The notes: generated by a model not told the origin, from the letters alone. Positions 24,901 to 35,290 are shown, counted from the first letter of the stretch. The stretch: DNA of 64,000 nucleotides from Serripes groenlandicus (GCA_031761405.1 JASEVX010000001.1:113468416-113532415), one strand, 5' to 3'. A program made the numbers and translations.

Positions 24901-27900
24901 ATTTATTTGAAGGCTCTAATTAACCCCCTTGTTTTCCACACACAACAAATCAGCAGCAGAACTTTAAAAACGTTGAGTTAAAAACATGAAACGCTTCATA
25001 AATGACAATTATTGAATAAAGTTGAAAACTTTGTGACAAAAGGAAAGATTTTATGAGCAACTTTTTCTTTTATTACAATGTTTTGAAGAGTCGTCTGCTG
25101 CAGGGGTGTCAGAAAACGTCTGCAGGTGGGAAAGTGGGAAAGGTTTAAATTAAGTAAGCTTGTACTTTAAGTTGATTGAATGTTGACAGCTCTATAAAAC
25201 ACAAGTAAGTAAACGTTAGACCAACCTCCAATCTTATAAACATCCTGAAGCGGCAGACGAAGTGGTTTACCGGTCGGTCTCTCAGGTGCACTAATTGCAT
25301 CCAAAGCTTCAAACAATGTTTTACCATTTGTTACCACTACCTCTTTCTTAGTGGCCGGCCTCTCTATTTTCCATCCTTAAATATAAATACCGTCAATTGG
25401 TCAGACAAAATTTATGATATATCCTGTAAAGTTTTGTATGCTACATGTATGTCTTGAGATGACAACAACTTAACAACCTTTACCCAGACGCTTTTGACAA
25501 ATCTGCAGTGCATGACCTCTTGGCATATTGTTGGATGAAGGGACTACAATACATGAATATTTGTTTTGTCACACTGTCTATCGTCCGTGTTAATTGAATT
25601 GTAGTCTGAATAGTCAACTTAATCAACGGACCGTGTTAAACATTCATCACGTGACAGTTCAATTAACACTTAACACTCATTGAGAAAAGCTACTAGTTGG
25701 CATTTCTAAATGGTGCTTTTTTCAGATCACATTGTCTACCTGGTCAGTCTTACCAGAATATACACAAGTCGACTGACCTTTTGATCAAACTTGTATAAGT
25801 AACATGTGAACAATTCAACATGGGTAGTTCTGGTTCTATACTGTTAACAACAGTCAACTATTATTTCCCACTTGTGTTGTCTTAACGTTTTTTTCATTTC
25901 CAATACACAGACTCCTTTTAACGCACCAGTATTAGGCTAATATTTAAAATATTATGGCAAATTTGAATACTTCTCATAATGAGCATTTTCTCCTTTGGTA
26001 ACACAATTGTAGACAAATAATTCTTCTTTCATTGATAGACATCTTCATACGTTTTAGGCGAGATGGTTTCAATGTCGTCTGCTGCATATTTGAGCCGTCC
26101 CGCCAGAAAACCAACAGTATGGCCTCTGCGTAATGTATCGACCAAGTTAAGCCTGCGCAGTACGCGCAGACTGATCAGGGCCGACACGTCTCAGGGGGAT
26201 AGCGGAATAGAGTAATGATTCCTAAATAAAAAAAAATCAACAGGAGGCGAAAGGTGTGTATCCGGGAAAGTCCGCGCGGCATATTCAGGCTGATCCGGGT
26301 CGATACTTTACGCAGAGTCCACAATGTTGGTTTTATCGCGGTGGCGGCGATAGACATCTGCGTAATGTATCGACCAGATCAGCCTGCGCTGTCCGCGCAG
26401 ACTGATCCGGCCGACACATTCCGTCTTAGGGGAATAGAAGTATAGAGTAGTGATTCCTGAAACAGAAAATCCACATGAGGCGAAATGTGTCTGTCAGGGC
26501 TAGCCTGCGTGGCATGCTTAGGCTGATCCGGGTCGATACTTTACGCAGAGTCCACAATGTTGGTTTTCTCGCGGGACGGCTCATTTGGTGTAAGTGAGCG
26601 GGTCAAATCTTTCAAGGAACAATCTATGTTCATGACTATGAATCAGCCGTGGCCGAGTGTCGGGGATTTGGAACCGGGTGTCTCAGGTTCGATCCCCTGA
26701 TACGGCGGGCGGTCATGATGGAGTGCATTTAGGAAAGGCACATTTGCTAGCCAAGTATATGTTTGGTTACCCATGGATTATAAATAAGTGAACAGTAGCC
26801 CAGATATAACTAAACTAAGGAATAAAACCCGTAACATAACTAAAACATCAGTAGCTAGTATAATGAAAGGCCAACTTACCAGTAAACCACGACATTTTTT
26901 CTGACGGTTCTAGCATGTTGTCACCATGCCATCCAGATATGGGAACAAAGGCCACAGTCTTTGGATTATAGCCGATTTTTTTCAGATAAGTGCCTACTTC
27001 TTTAGAGATTTCTTCAAACCGTGCCTAAAATATCGAAACATTTTTAAATAGCACTTACATTGACAAGCAACATTGATACCTATCGTTTTCTTTCGGAAGG
27101 ATGTTTTACAAACGGAAGCCATTCAGGGATGTGTTTAGCTTTACAGAACACAAGCCTGAAGTGTTATCCTTACAACTGTAACGTGTTCCGGTTCCTCGCG
27201 GAGTTAAGCCATCGCGGGTCAATACTCATGGCACTAAACACGAAGTACGTTGCTTAACTTTGTGAAAACGACAACCAATCTACCAACGTCGCTATAAAAG
27301 CCGGCTTCTCCAGCAAAACTGTAGAAGTACTATTTGTTCCTATACCCCACATATCTCCCTCTTTCTCTTGACTTCTATTAGAAGTCACACAACTGCACAC
27401 AAACACACACGTAGTACACACGAGCGGAGTATATGTAACATCACTGGGATCCACCGCGATTCGGAGATGATGGTGATGTCACCCAAAAGTCCACCATTTG
27501 TAACATGTACCGGTTCCCTCACGTGTCACCCATCCAGGCACTAACCGCGAAGTACGTTGCTTAACTTTGTAAAAAAAAGACAACCATCCTACCAAAGCGG
27601 GCTTCCACAGCAAGGCTGCATAATTAAACTATTCCCTATCAGAACGTACAGATCGAACATAACTATTTCCTATCAGAACGTACAGATCGAACATAACTAT
27701 TTCCTATCAGAACGTACAGATCGAACATAAAACTATTTCCTATCAGAATGTACAGATCGAACAAAAACTATTTCCTATCAGAACGTACAGATTGAACATA
27801 AACTATTTCCTATCAGAACGTACAGATTGAACAAAAACTATTTCCTATCAGAACGTACAGATCGAACATAAAACTATTTCCTATCAGAATGTACAGATCG

Positions 27901-29990
27901 AACATAAACTATTTCCTATCAGACCGTACAGATAGAACATAAACTATTTCCTATCAGAGCGTACAGATTGAACAGAAACTATTTCCTATCAGAACGTACA
28001 GATCGAATATAAACGATTTCCTATCAGAATGTACAGATTGAACAAAAACTATTTCCTATCAGAATGTACAGATCGAACATAAACTATTTCCTATCAGAAC
28101 GTACGGATTGAACAGAAACTATTTTCTATCAGAACGTACAGATCGAACATAAACTATTTCCTATCAGAACCGTACATATTGAACATAAACTATTTCCTAT
28201 CAGAACGTACAGATCGAACATAAACTATTTCCTATCAGAACGTACAGATAATTTTCAGAACTAACAGCCACCTACCGACTACAGTGTTTAGTTCATCTGA
28301 AGATACACGCCCGACATCCTTTAACCCTTGCCCACATATCAGAACTCGTTAAATAGTATATTTCGACAGTAGACGAAATAATTTAAAGTTCATAGACCTT
28401 TTTGATAAAATAAATGCTTGATTTATAAGACAGCTTAGCACTTGGGTTTTGTGTGCAATGAACTTTTTTTCAGGACAAATGGATCTTTTTCTTTGATAAG
28501 ATTAAAATGAAAACAGCGACATTTAATTCATAAGCGCGTCAACTGAATGCCAGCTTGCATATCACAGAAAACAAACGCATACTGTTTAAAGTATGAACAA
28601 GGTTTAAAGAAAATCGTTTTCAATTAAAATTATGCTAAACTCTTAAGCAAGGAGATATGAAGACAAAAGTTAAAAGCATATATTCAGATTAATGTTGAAT
28701 TGATGGCGTTTAAAAAATACAAACTATCATAATAACATATAGATCTGTACCAACATCTACAGAGAGTATTCTAACGCGCTTGGGTAAATACTTTTATTTT
28801 GAGCAGTGAAGTTCTTGATCAGACTGTGCGGATGTACTTGCTGATCTGGATCTACACTGTTCACAAAAGTCAACGTTTCCGCATGGACGGGCTCGTATAT
28901 ACATGTATCCTATATCCTTAATGGATTCGTCTCGTGGAACACGGGAATTGTAATATTTAGAAAATGTTTACAAACTAAGAAAGCATACTTTTTGTCTTTA
29001 AACAATAATGCTATAGAAGATTATAAACTGTAATTCTTGACACGTTTATATTTTGACCTCTCTGTGAATCAAGTTAGCTAAAACCATGATGACATGACAT
29101 GTTATCTTAAGCCTAGGGATCATTTTCAAATTGTCTGATCAGGTTTTCACTGTTCTCTTTCTTTAAGTAAACCGGCGAGTCTGTCATGACCTTAAAATAA
29201 CTCCAGAAACATGTAATTCAATCGTTAAAAAAGCATTTGATGTAAACAAATCTTTGACAATGTTGTGATTTTGTCCATGTTTTGTCCACGTACTTGTAAT
29301 AGATAACGGAAATAATACCTGGCTGTACGGTGGTTCTGTACTGTCCATCTTGTTGACAGCCACAATCATTTGTTTAACACCCAGGGTGTATGCCAATAGA
29401 GCATGTTCCCGTGTCTGTCCATTCTTTGAGATTCCGGCTTCAAATTCGCCTGTACCTGAGGCAACAACAAGAACTGCACAGTCGGCTTGAGAGGTACCTG
29501 AATAAAATGGATATGAGGCAATATGAGGGGATAACAGCACTTCTTACATTCAGCCAGTTCCTTCAAGGTGATTCTTAAATAGCAGTGCTCTCCAACCCTC
29601 AATGATACTGTCAAGTTATATGTTATAAGAAAAATAGAATTGTTGACAACACATAGTTCCTTACCGGGGTAGATGGGTGATAAATGTCTTTAAGGACACA
29701 GCACTATGTCATTAGAACCATACCCTGTACTTCGCTGCAGTAGCATATGCTCACATTAGATATGGTGACTGCTTAATTCTGATACGTGATACATTCTCTG
29801 CCGAAGATAAAATGGCAGATCCAATTTGGTTTCTATGGGTAGTACAATGCAGGAGATTCAGTCAGTAAAGCATTTATATTTGAGTGTAAATTCACAGTGT
29901 TCATATTTTTGAATACAAATAATATATTTCCAAAATGCATGCTTGCAGCAAAAATTCTAGGTTAGAGTAAATGTAAAATAACAAAGACAT

Positions 29991-30041
<51 letters not shown>

Positions 30042-31866
30042 AGGTTAAGGTCAATGTTACAATCTTAATTCAGGCGATGACAGACACACATAACTATCAA
30101 ATGGGTAACTCTGTGTGTAAAATTAGGTAAAATGAAAGCAGTCTAAATAATTTCAACGAAAAAGCATTCTTGAAGATGCATCTTCTTACAGTAGTTAGTA
30201 ACTGTACGAGCGATATCATAGCATATTCTTGAAATCGGCGCTGTTCAGAGGCCAAGAACAAGGTCAACATGGCAGAGGTTAAGGTCAATGTTACAATCTT
30301 AATTCAGGCGATGACAGACACACATAACTATCAAATGGGTAACTCTGTGTGTAAAATTAGGTAAAATGAAAGCAGTCTAAATAATTTCAACGAAAAAGCA
30401 TTCTTGAAGATGCATCTTCTTACAGTAGTTAGTAACTGTACGAGCGATATCATAGCATATTCTTGAAATCGGCGCTGTTCAGAGGCCAAGAACAAGGTCA
30501 ACATGGCCCAATTGTTGGAACGTGACACACCGCCATGACAAGATTCACCTTCATACAGATTATTAGCATTGGCGAAATTGTTCGAAAAATCTTTCAATGG
30601 ACCAGATGTCGAAAGTCAATATCAAAGTCAAATAAATAAGCATTTTTAAGAATGTTTTGTTATGGCATAATACAAATATGTCTCGCTGAAAAGTTTTAAA
30701 GCCACGAACTTAATAATTATGTAATATGTATCGTCCGAATGAACCTACCAGTAATCATGTTTTTGATGAAATCTCGATGACCCGGGGCATCTATGACTGT
30801 TACATAGTAAACGCTCGTCTCGAACTTCCAAAGAGCAATGTCAATGGTTATACCCCTTTCTCTCTCTGCTTTCAATTTATCAAGCACCCAGGCGTACTTG
30901 AAAGAGCCCTTTCCCATCTGGAAATGAACGGTGATAAGTTACGATTAAGGAAAATATACTTTATATTGGCACCGATATTAACAAAAGTTCACTTATTATA
31001 ATGGCGATAATACAATGAGCACTTGTCTTGAAACAGGTAATTGTCCTTGCCAAACTTAATTAACTTTACCATAACTGCCGTAAGAAAGTGCACAAGTTGA
31101 CTTTTGAGAACATTATAGATCCAGATCAACACTGCTCACATATTTACTTACACAAGCTTGTTGCAATATGCTGTCGACCTATTTAGATTATGATAAGACT
31201 GAACAGATGGACAAGGTAATCTGAACCTACACTGTTCAGAAATGCCTACTTGTTGCTTTTACTCATGCACTGGCTCATATATAAACTATATTCGATGTGC
31301 TTACTTAACTTAAGATTGTATCCGGAGATATCCGGTTGACTACCACTTTAAATGTGGCAGTGGAGAAAGATGTAGTGTTGAATTTATTCCAGCTCACCAG
31401 AGCGCAGGTCTGTTGTTGAAGACATTGGAATGGTTATTTCGTCACAAGTCTACAATGCATTTGTAGGTGGACAGAGAATATTCTTTCGGTGACACAACAT
31501 AAAAACAGGTTCGGTAATCAGTCGCCGCGGTCATGGTGGTTTTCCTCTGATATAACTGGAATAATGTTGAAAACGGCTGGAAAGCCCCCCCCAAAATAAA
31601 TAAATATTACAACAGGTAGAGATGGGCCTTCTATGTTCTACATGTTCGTTGTCAGGACATATAATGGCATCATTCTGAGTAAGGGGGCAAACACGCTTAT
31701 ACTTATATAAAAGAAGTTTTACATCAGCTGCTTCTTTCTCAAATTTCTCGATGGTTCTTTTATCTATACCCCCACACTTATAGATGAGATGGCCTGTTGT
31801 TGTGGACTTGCCCGAGTCCACGTGACCAATCACGACAATGTTGATATGAGGTTTTTCTTTTCCCAT
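21583..31866 (-). CDS. EEF1A: eEF1A paralog 1, whole gene (7 coding exons)
   Basis: Translation elongation factor 1-alpha, the cytosolic GTPase that delivers aminoacyl-tRNA to the ribosomal A site. Coding exons on the minus strand: 31866-31723, 30917-30749, 29497-29319, 27024-26880, 25375-25226, 23110-22854 and 21930-21583. They sum to 1392 bp, 463 residues plus TAA; human eEF1A1 has 462. Every junction is GT-AG and phases fit without a break. Visible motifs: P-loop GHVDSGKS at 14-21, switch-I Thr72 in GITID, DAPGH at 91-95, NKMD at 153-156 and SGW at 194-196, followed by the two beta-barrel domains. ATG 31866 is chosen because MGKEK is the family N-terminus and a TTTCAG acceptor lies 14 bp upstream, implying a 5'-UTR intron. 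Unlike human eEF1A, the loop after Trp214 is about five residues longer and the C-terminus shorter. Position 165 is Ala, as in many invertebrates. It looks intact and functional; expression cannot be judged from sequence. Confidence 0.96.
22400..22660. mobile_element. MITE-B copy in intron 6 of eEF1A copy 1
   Basis: A foldback element of about 260 bp. The ends, GAGCCGTCCCACGAG and CTCGCGGGACGGCTC, are inverted copies of each other. The interior has the family's markers: AATGTATCGA, GATTCTATA-like middle sequence, and GGTCGATACTTTACGCAGAG. Absent from intron 6 of copy 2. Confidence 0.7.
22854..23110 (-). CDS. EEF1A: eEF1A copy 1, coding exon 6
   Basis: Residues 263-348, domain 2 and the start of domain 3. 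It contains [21 protein letters not shown] and [10 protein letters not shown], all standard eEF1A blocks. It ends after Glu-Ala-Gln at a GTTTGT donor in phase 0. Confidence 0.96.
23869..24021. mobile_element. MITE-A copy, intron 5 of eEF1A copy 1
   Basis: Bounded by AACCTTTCCCACATACAGAC and GGGAAAAGGTT in inverted orientation. It contains the family's TTTTGACGCC and ACATTGCGGCA markers. Confidence 0.6.
24119..24465. mobile_element. hAT-like MITE relic with a nested MITE-B (24191-24429)
   Basis: The outer ends AGGGCGTAGCTCCC and AAAGCTTCGCCCCTG form a short imperfect inverted repeat of the AGGGGCG type seen in hAT elements. A MITE-B copy sits inside it. No clear 8-bp target duplication remains. 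Confidence 0.4.
24925..25145. mobile_element. MITE-A copy shared with copy 2, intron 5
   Basis: It has the AATCAGCAGCAGAACTTTAA marker, a GAAAGATTTT...TTTTCTTTT foldback and the GTCGTCTGCTGCAGG end. The same element lies at the same distance from exon 5 in copy 2 (57424-57607), so the insertion predates the gene duplication. Confidence 0.55.
25226..25375 (-). CDS. EEF1A: eEF1A copy 1, coding exon 5
   Basis: Residues 213-262 plus the first base of Gly263. It begins after a TTTAAG acceptor, completing Gly213 before Trp214, and ends at a GTTGGT donor. The first part ([12 protein letters not shown]) is a variable loop, longer than in human eEF1A. The second part ([15 protein letters not shown]) is the conserved entry to domain 2. 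Thirteen residues differ from copy 2. Confidence 0.95.
26092..26582. mobile_element. Two MITE-B copies head to tail, intron 4 of eEF1A copy 1
   Basis: The first copy begins GAGCCGTCCCGCCAG. The second runs from about 26345 to CGCGGGACGGCTC. Each shows the GATCAGCCTGCGC and GGTCGATACTTTACGCAGAG blocks. The junction lacks one set of terminal repeats, as in recombination or insertion next to a relative. Confidence 0.65.
26643..26850 (+). mobile_element. tRNA-headed SINE, intron 4 of eEF1A copy 1
   Basis: A tRNA-like head with a B-box (GGTTCGATCCCC), then the family's body (TCATGATGGAGTGC, a GTTTGGTTACCCATGGAT stretch and a GATATAACTAAA tail). It lies about 30 bp from the exon 4 donor. Copy 2 has a SINE of the same family here on the opposite strand. 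Confidence 0.7.
26880..27024 (-). CDS. EEF1A: eEF1A copy 1, coding exon 4
   Basis: Residues 165-212 plus the first base of Gly213. It has no internal start, so it is found only by translating between a TTTTAG acceptor and a GTAAGT donor. It reads [10 protein letters not shown] and later VPISGW, the G5 region (194-196). Thirteen of 48 residues differ from copy 2. Confidence 0.95.
27184..27262 (-). pseudogene. 5S-rRNA-like fragment 1 (intron 3, copy 1)
   Basis: The minus strand reads AAGTTAAGCAACGTACTTCG and then a diverged GAGGAACCGG end. The first block matches the internal promoter start of animal 5S rRNA. The second half is badly decayed. Confidence 0.45.
27505..27568 (-). pseudogene. 5S-rRNA-like fragment 2 (intron 3, copy 1)
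   Basis: The minus strand reads AAGTTAAGCAACGT, then GGTTAGTGCCTGGATGGGTG, then GGGAACCGG. The order and spacing are those of the 3' half of 5S rRNA, including its internal control region. The 5' half is missing. It is more likely a 5S-derived SINE or pseudogene than a working rRNA gene. Confidence 0.6.
27628..28250. repeat. 34-bp minisatellite, about 18 copies
   Basis: The unit is ACTATTTCCTATCAGAACGT followed by ACAGATCGAACATA, 33-35 bp long, with scattered substitutions (AACGT/AATGT, ATCG/ATTG). It lies in intron 3 of eEF1A copy 1. The matching site in copy 2 (about 58970) is empty. Confidence 0.95.
29319..29497 (-). CDS. EEF1A: eEF1A copy 1, coding exon 3
   Basis: Residues 105-164. It begins by completing Gly105 after a TTCAG acceptor and ends after Tyr-Ser-Gln at a GTATTA donor in phase 0. 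It holds the guanine-specificity motif NKMD at 153-156. Confidence 0.96.
29991..30038. repeat. 48-base poly(G) run
   Basis: Uninterrupted G homopolymer on the + strand in intron 2 of eEF1A copy 1, directly abutting an exact duplication. Length and placement suggest a hard-to-assemble site. Confidence 0.95.
30039..30506. repeat. Exact 234-bp tandem duplication
   Basis: 30039-30272 and 30273-30506 read the same base for base as far as I can compare. Intron 2 of copy 2 (about 60850-61140) carries one diverged version. Either a very recent duplication or an assembly artefact beside the G run. Confidence 0.85.
30749..30917 (-). CDS. EEF1A: eEF1A copy 1, coding exon 2
   Basis: Residues 49-104 plus the first base of Gly105. 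It starts at Met49 straight after a CCAG acceptor and ends at a GTAGGT donor in phase 1. It carries switch-I Thr72 and the DAPGH G3 motif. Lys55 and Lys79, methylated in mammalian eEF1A, are kept. Confidence 0.96.
31508..31603 (+). mobile_element. SINE relic, intron 1 of eEF1A copy 1
   Basis: A trace of the tRNA-like B-box, then TCATGGTGG and the tail ATAACTGGAATAATGTTGAA AACGGC. About 100 bp of the body is missing compared with the matching relic in copy 2 (62400-62570). Confidence 0.55.
31723..31866 (-). CDS. EEF1A: eEF1A copy 1, coding exon 1
   Basis: Encodes residues 1-48, including the GTP-binding P-loop GHVDSGKS. It ends in phase 0 after Ala-Ala-Asp at a GTAAAA donor. The in-frame codons upstream of the ATG belong to the 5'-UTR and its intron: an acceptor AG lies at 31881-31882, leaving 14 bp of leader (31867-31880). 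Confidence 0.96.
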
Positions 31867-31880
31867 CTTTGAACGAACGC
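31867..31880 (-). other. EEF1A: 5'-UTR segment of eEF1A copy 1 after a leader intron
   Basis: Fourteen bases between a CTATTTCAG acceptor and the ATG. The same arrangement, with two substitutions, is found in copy 2. It implies a non-coding first exon and promoter further upstream; I could not place either. Confidence 0.7.
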
Positions 31881-32347
31881 CTGAAATAGCCAGTAATTTA
31901 ATCTTAAGCATACATATTGGTAAGGTTAAAGGTAATTTTAAATGATCCGTAGGGAAATAAACATTCGAGTCTTTGCGACTAGATAAACATTTGCCGCCGT
32001 GCAGTATGATCAATGTAGCGACATCTAGTCATGCAAGAACCCACGTCACTAACTTACATCTGATCATAGCCTACACTATTTGCAAGGAGACGTAAATGTA
32101 TTTTTAAATTAGCTACCAGAAGAACACCTACGAACGTCATCTTACGTGTTAGATATTGGTTCAGTGGTAGAAGGCCGTGTTAATGATCCACATGTCTCGG
32201 GGTAAAAACCCGTCATGTGCGGATTCCTTTTCTCACATCCTCTGTATAAAGGAAGCAAACATCCAAAAGGTTGATATCATTCATTTAAAGGTGGGGATTT
32301 CTTTGTTAATGGTTTCAAATATATGTACACTCAATATGTTAAACTAC

Positions 32348-33210
32348 ACGGTTATATCAGATTATAAGGGAAATGTTAAACTACACGGTTATATCAGAGT
32401 ATACGTGTAATGTTAAACTACACGGTTATATCAGAGTATAAGTGTAATGTTAAACTACACGGTTATATCAGAGTATAAGTGTAATGTTAAACTACACGGT
32501 TATATCAGAGTATAAGGGTAATGTTAAACTAAACGGTTATATCAGAGTATAAGGGTAATGTTTAACTACACAGTTATATCAGAGTATAAGGGTAATGTTA
32601 AACTACACGGTTATATCAGAGTATAAGGGAAATGTTAAACTACACGGTTATATCAGAGTATACGTGTAATGTTAAACTACACGGTTATATCAGAGTATAA
32701 GTGTAATGTTAAACTACACGGTTATATCAGAGTATAAGTGTAATGTTAATCTACACGGTTATATCAGAGTATAAGGGTAATGTTAAACTAAACGGTTATA
32801 TCAGAGTATAAGGGTAATGTTTAACTACACAGTTATATCGGAGTATAAGGGTAATGTTAAACTACACAGTTATATCAGAGTATAAGGGTAATGTTAAACT
32901 ACACGGTTATATCAGAGTATAAGGGTAATGTTAAACTAAACGGTTATATCAGAGTATACGTGTAATTATATCAGAGTATAAGGGTAATGTTAAACTAAAC
33001 GGTTATATCAGAGTATAAGGGAAATGTTAAACTACACGGTTATATCAGAGAATACATGTAATGTTAAACTACACGGTTATATCAGAGCATAAGTGTAATG
33101 TTAAACTACACGGTTATATCAGAGTATAAGTGTAATGTTAAACTACACGGTTATATCAGAGTATAAGGATAATGTTAAACTACACGGTTATATCAGAGTA
33201 TAATGGTAAT
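32348..33210. repeat. 37-bp satellite with a 7-unit higher-order repeat
   Basis: About 23 units of GGTTATATCAGAGTATAAGG then GTAATGTTAAACTACAC, 37 bp. Variant order in the first seven units repeats in the next seven, 259 bp apart. One unit near 32950 has a deletion. Located upstream of eEF1A copy 1 and absent upstream of copy 2. Confidence 0.95.
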
Positions 33211-33324
33211 CAGTTTGCTTCGATCGCGAGGACAGTGGACTCTCGTTTACTCGAACATGTGATCATTCGAATATATCGGAACTGCTATTGCGCTGTTTTC
33301 TTGGCATAATTTATCACTGAAATA

Positions 33325-33594
33325 AGCCGTTCTACTAGGAAAATAACATTATAGACTCAGAATAATGTATTGGCCCGAATCAGCCAAAGCATGCTGCTCT
33401 GGGCTAACTCGGACAGACACTTTTCACTTTTCGGCTCCTGTGGATTTTTTCTGTTTCAGGAATCATTACTCTATACCTCTATTCACCTGAGACGGTTGTG
33501 TCAGCCCGGATTAGCATGCAAGCAATGCGCAGGCTGATCTGGGTCGATACATTACGCAGGGTCCATAATGTTGGTTTACTCACGGAACGACTCA
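33325..33594. mobile_element. MITE-B copy
   Basis: Diverged ends AGCCGTTCTACTAGG and CACGGAACGACTC in inverted orientation. The interior matches the family: GGAATCATTACTCTATACC and GGTCGATACATTACGCAG. Confidence 0.65.
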
Positions 33595-33828
33595 AATTAT
33601 AAATGCAGTTTGAAGCTAAACATTATATACTCGTTCTCCATATACTTCGATGATGTTTGCGAGACAAGATTGCCAACAGGGAGTATTCTGTTCGGACTGC
33701 GCTGAGGCACAGGCTGATCTGGATCGTTGCTGATCGGGATTAATATTATGCAGAAGAAAATTAAAAGAAAATGACTTAAAGAGGGATATATATCACACGA
33801 ATTGTTCAATCTAAATGTTAATAATATA

Positions 33829-33990
33829 AGCCGTTCCACGAGAAAACCAATATTGTGTAAAGTATCGACCCGGGTCCATCTAAGCATGCCGCGCAGGCTA
33901 ACCCGGACAGACACTTTTCGCCTCATGTGAATTTTCTGTTTCAAAAGTCATTATTCTATACCACCTGTTGGTTTTTTCATGGAACGGCTC
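33829..33990. mobile_element. MITE-B copy, internally deleted
   Basis: Ends AGCCGTTCCACGAGAAAACC and GGTTTTTTCATGGAACGGCT are inverted. Only about 160 bp remains between them. Confidence 0.65.
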
Positions 33991-34500
33991 ATATATTGTG
34001 TAGATATTCATAGTGTCTCACAACTGGGGCTTTTGGTGTCAAATGTCTTTTTGGACACAACCCAATCCCATTGAAAACAGGCCTTACACTCCCCCGCAAA
34101 AGAACACTCTAGTATATAGATATGATGACAACCTACTACAGGGCGTCTCACATTTTTGCAAAGAGCAACAAATAGGCACCTACAAAGTCGTAAGGTACAA
34201 ACAGGGGAGGCAACAGGTATACAAGGTTTCAAGGTTTATTTGAATAAGTCAAGGCCCATATTTACAATTTTAATTACAAAACCGAGCGTTAGTTGTCATG
34301 TGATATTTGATTTGATAACACAAGAGTACTACATGCGTAACGTTTTCAGTACACAGATCGATTAAAATGTAAATTTATAGTATCTATCTCGAGGTTCAAT
34401 CTCGGGCCATACGTAAAAGATTTTGAAATATTCTATTTAAAATACTGTTGAAAGGGACGACAAATACCATTCAAACCAATTATTGATGACACAAGCATAA

Positions 34501-34616
34501 CCAGTGGTTTCCGGTCCCCTTTTTGTCGGGCGAGAAGCAGTGTTTTATGTAACATGACATCGGTGGTTCACGGTCCCCTTTTTGTCGGGCGAGATGCAGT
34601 ATTTTATGTAACATGA
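34501..34616. repeat. 59-bp direct duplication (two copies)
   Basis: GTGGTTNCCGGTCCCCTTTT-type sequence followed by TGTCGGGCGAGA and TTTTATGTAACATGA occurs twice with three or four changes. Confidence 0.85.
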
Positions 34617-35119
34617 AACTTGTAAAAACTCCGTTCTGAACCAATACACATCTTCAATAAAGCTTTAGGTTTACAACGTGTGCATTTATATCAAAAGTAT
34701 TCATAGCTTTTTTTTTATAATCCATTTTACGAGTATGAACCTGTTGATATATGGATGTGTCTGTGTGTGCTTTATAACATTTAATAACGATACACATCTT
34801 CAGAGCGTGGTGTACATACTTAAGCTCCTTTCAAAATTTGAGACGACATGTCAAAAACATCGTTGGAAAAGAAAGAAATGCCTGAAACGAGCCCTTTCTC
34901 ATTTACTTACAATGTTTTGAACTGTATATCAAAACGGGTTATTCATTTTTCCAGAAGAATATCTACAATATATGCTACAAATGTGTGAAAAGCCATCTGT
35001 TCGAACGTCGATAAGGGGCAATTTATAAACACATGCAACATAAACACTCAATACAAGGCAACTAGTTAACCATCTCTAACTTACATCATCTCGCCATCTG
35101 TTCGAACGTCGATAAGGGG

Positions 35120-35290
35120 CTAGTTATAAACACATGTCACATAAACACATGTCACATAAACACATGTCACATAAACACATGCCACATAAACACATGGCAC
35201 ATGTCACATAAACACATGCCACATAAACACATGTCACATAAACACATGGCACATAAACACATGTCACATAAACACATGCCACATACACAC
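35120..35290. repeat. 15-bp tandem repeat
   Basis: ACATAAACACATGTC, with GTC/GCC/GGC endings, about 11 units. The blocks TTCGAACGTCGATAAGGGGC and AACTAGTTAACCATCTC each occur twice around it. Confidence 0.9.

Noticed and set aside
27628..28250. CRISPR-like array
   Set aside because: The units are head to tail at about 34 bp with no unique spacers, in a eukaryotic intron.
31867..32013. 49 in-frame residues upstream of Met1 of eEF1A copy 1
   Set aside because: A CTATTTCAG acceptor interrupts them 14 bp before the ATG, copy 2 has no such extension, and eEF1A always starts MGKE.
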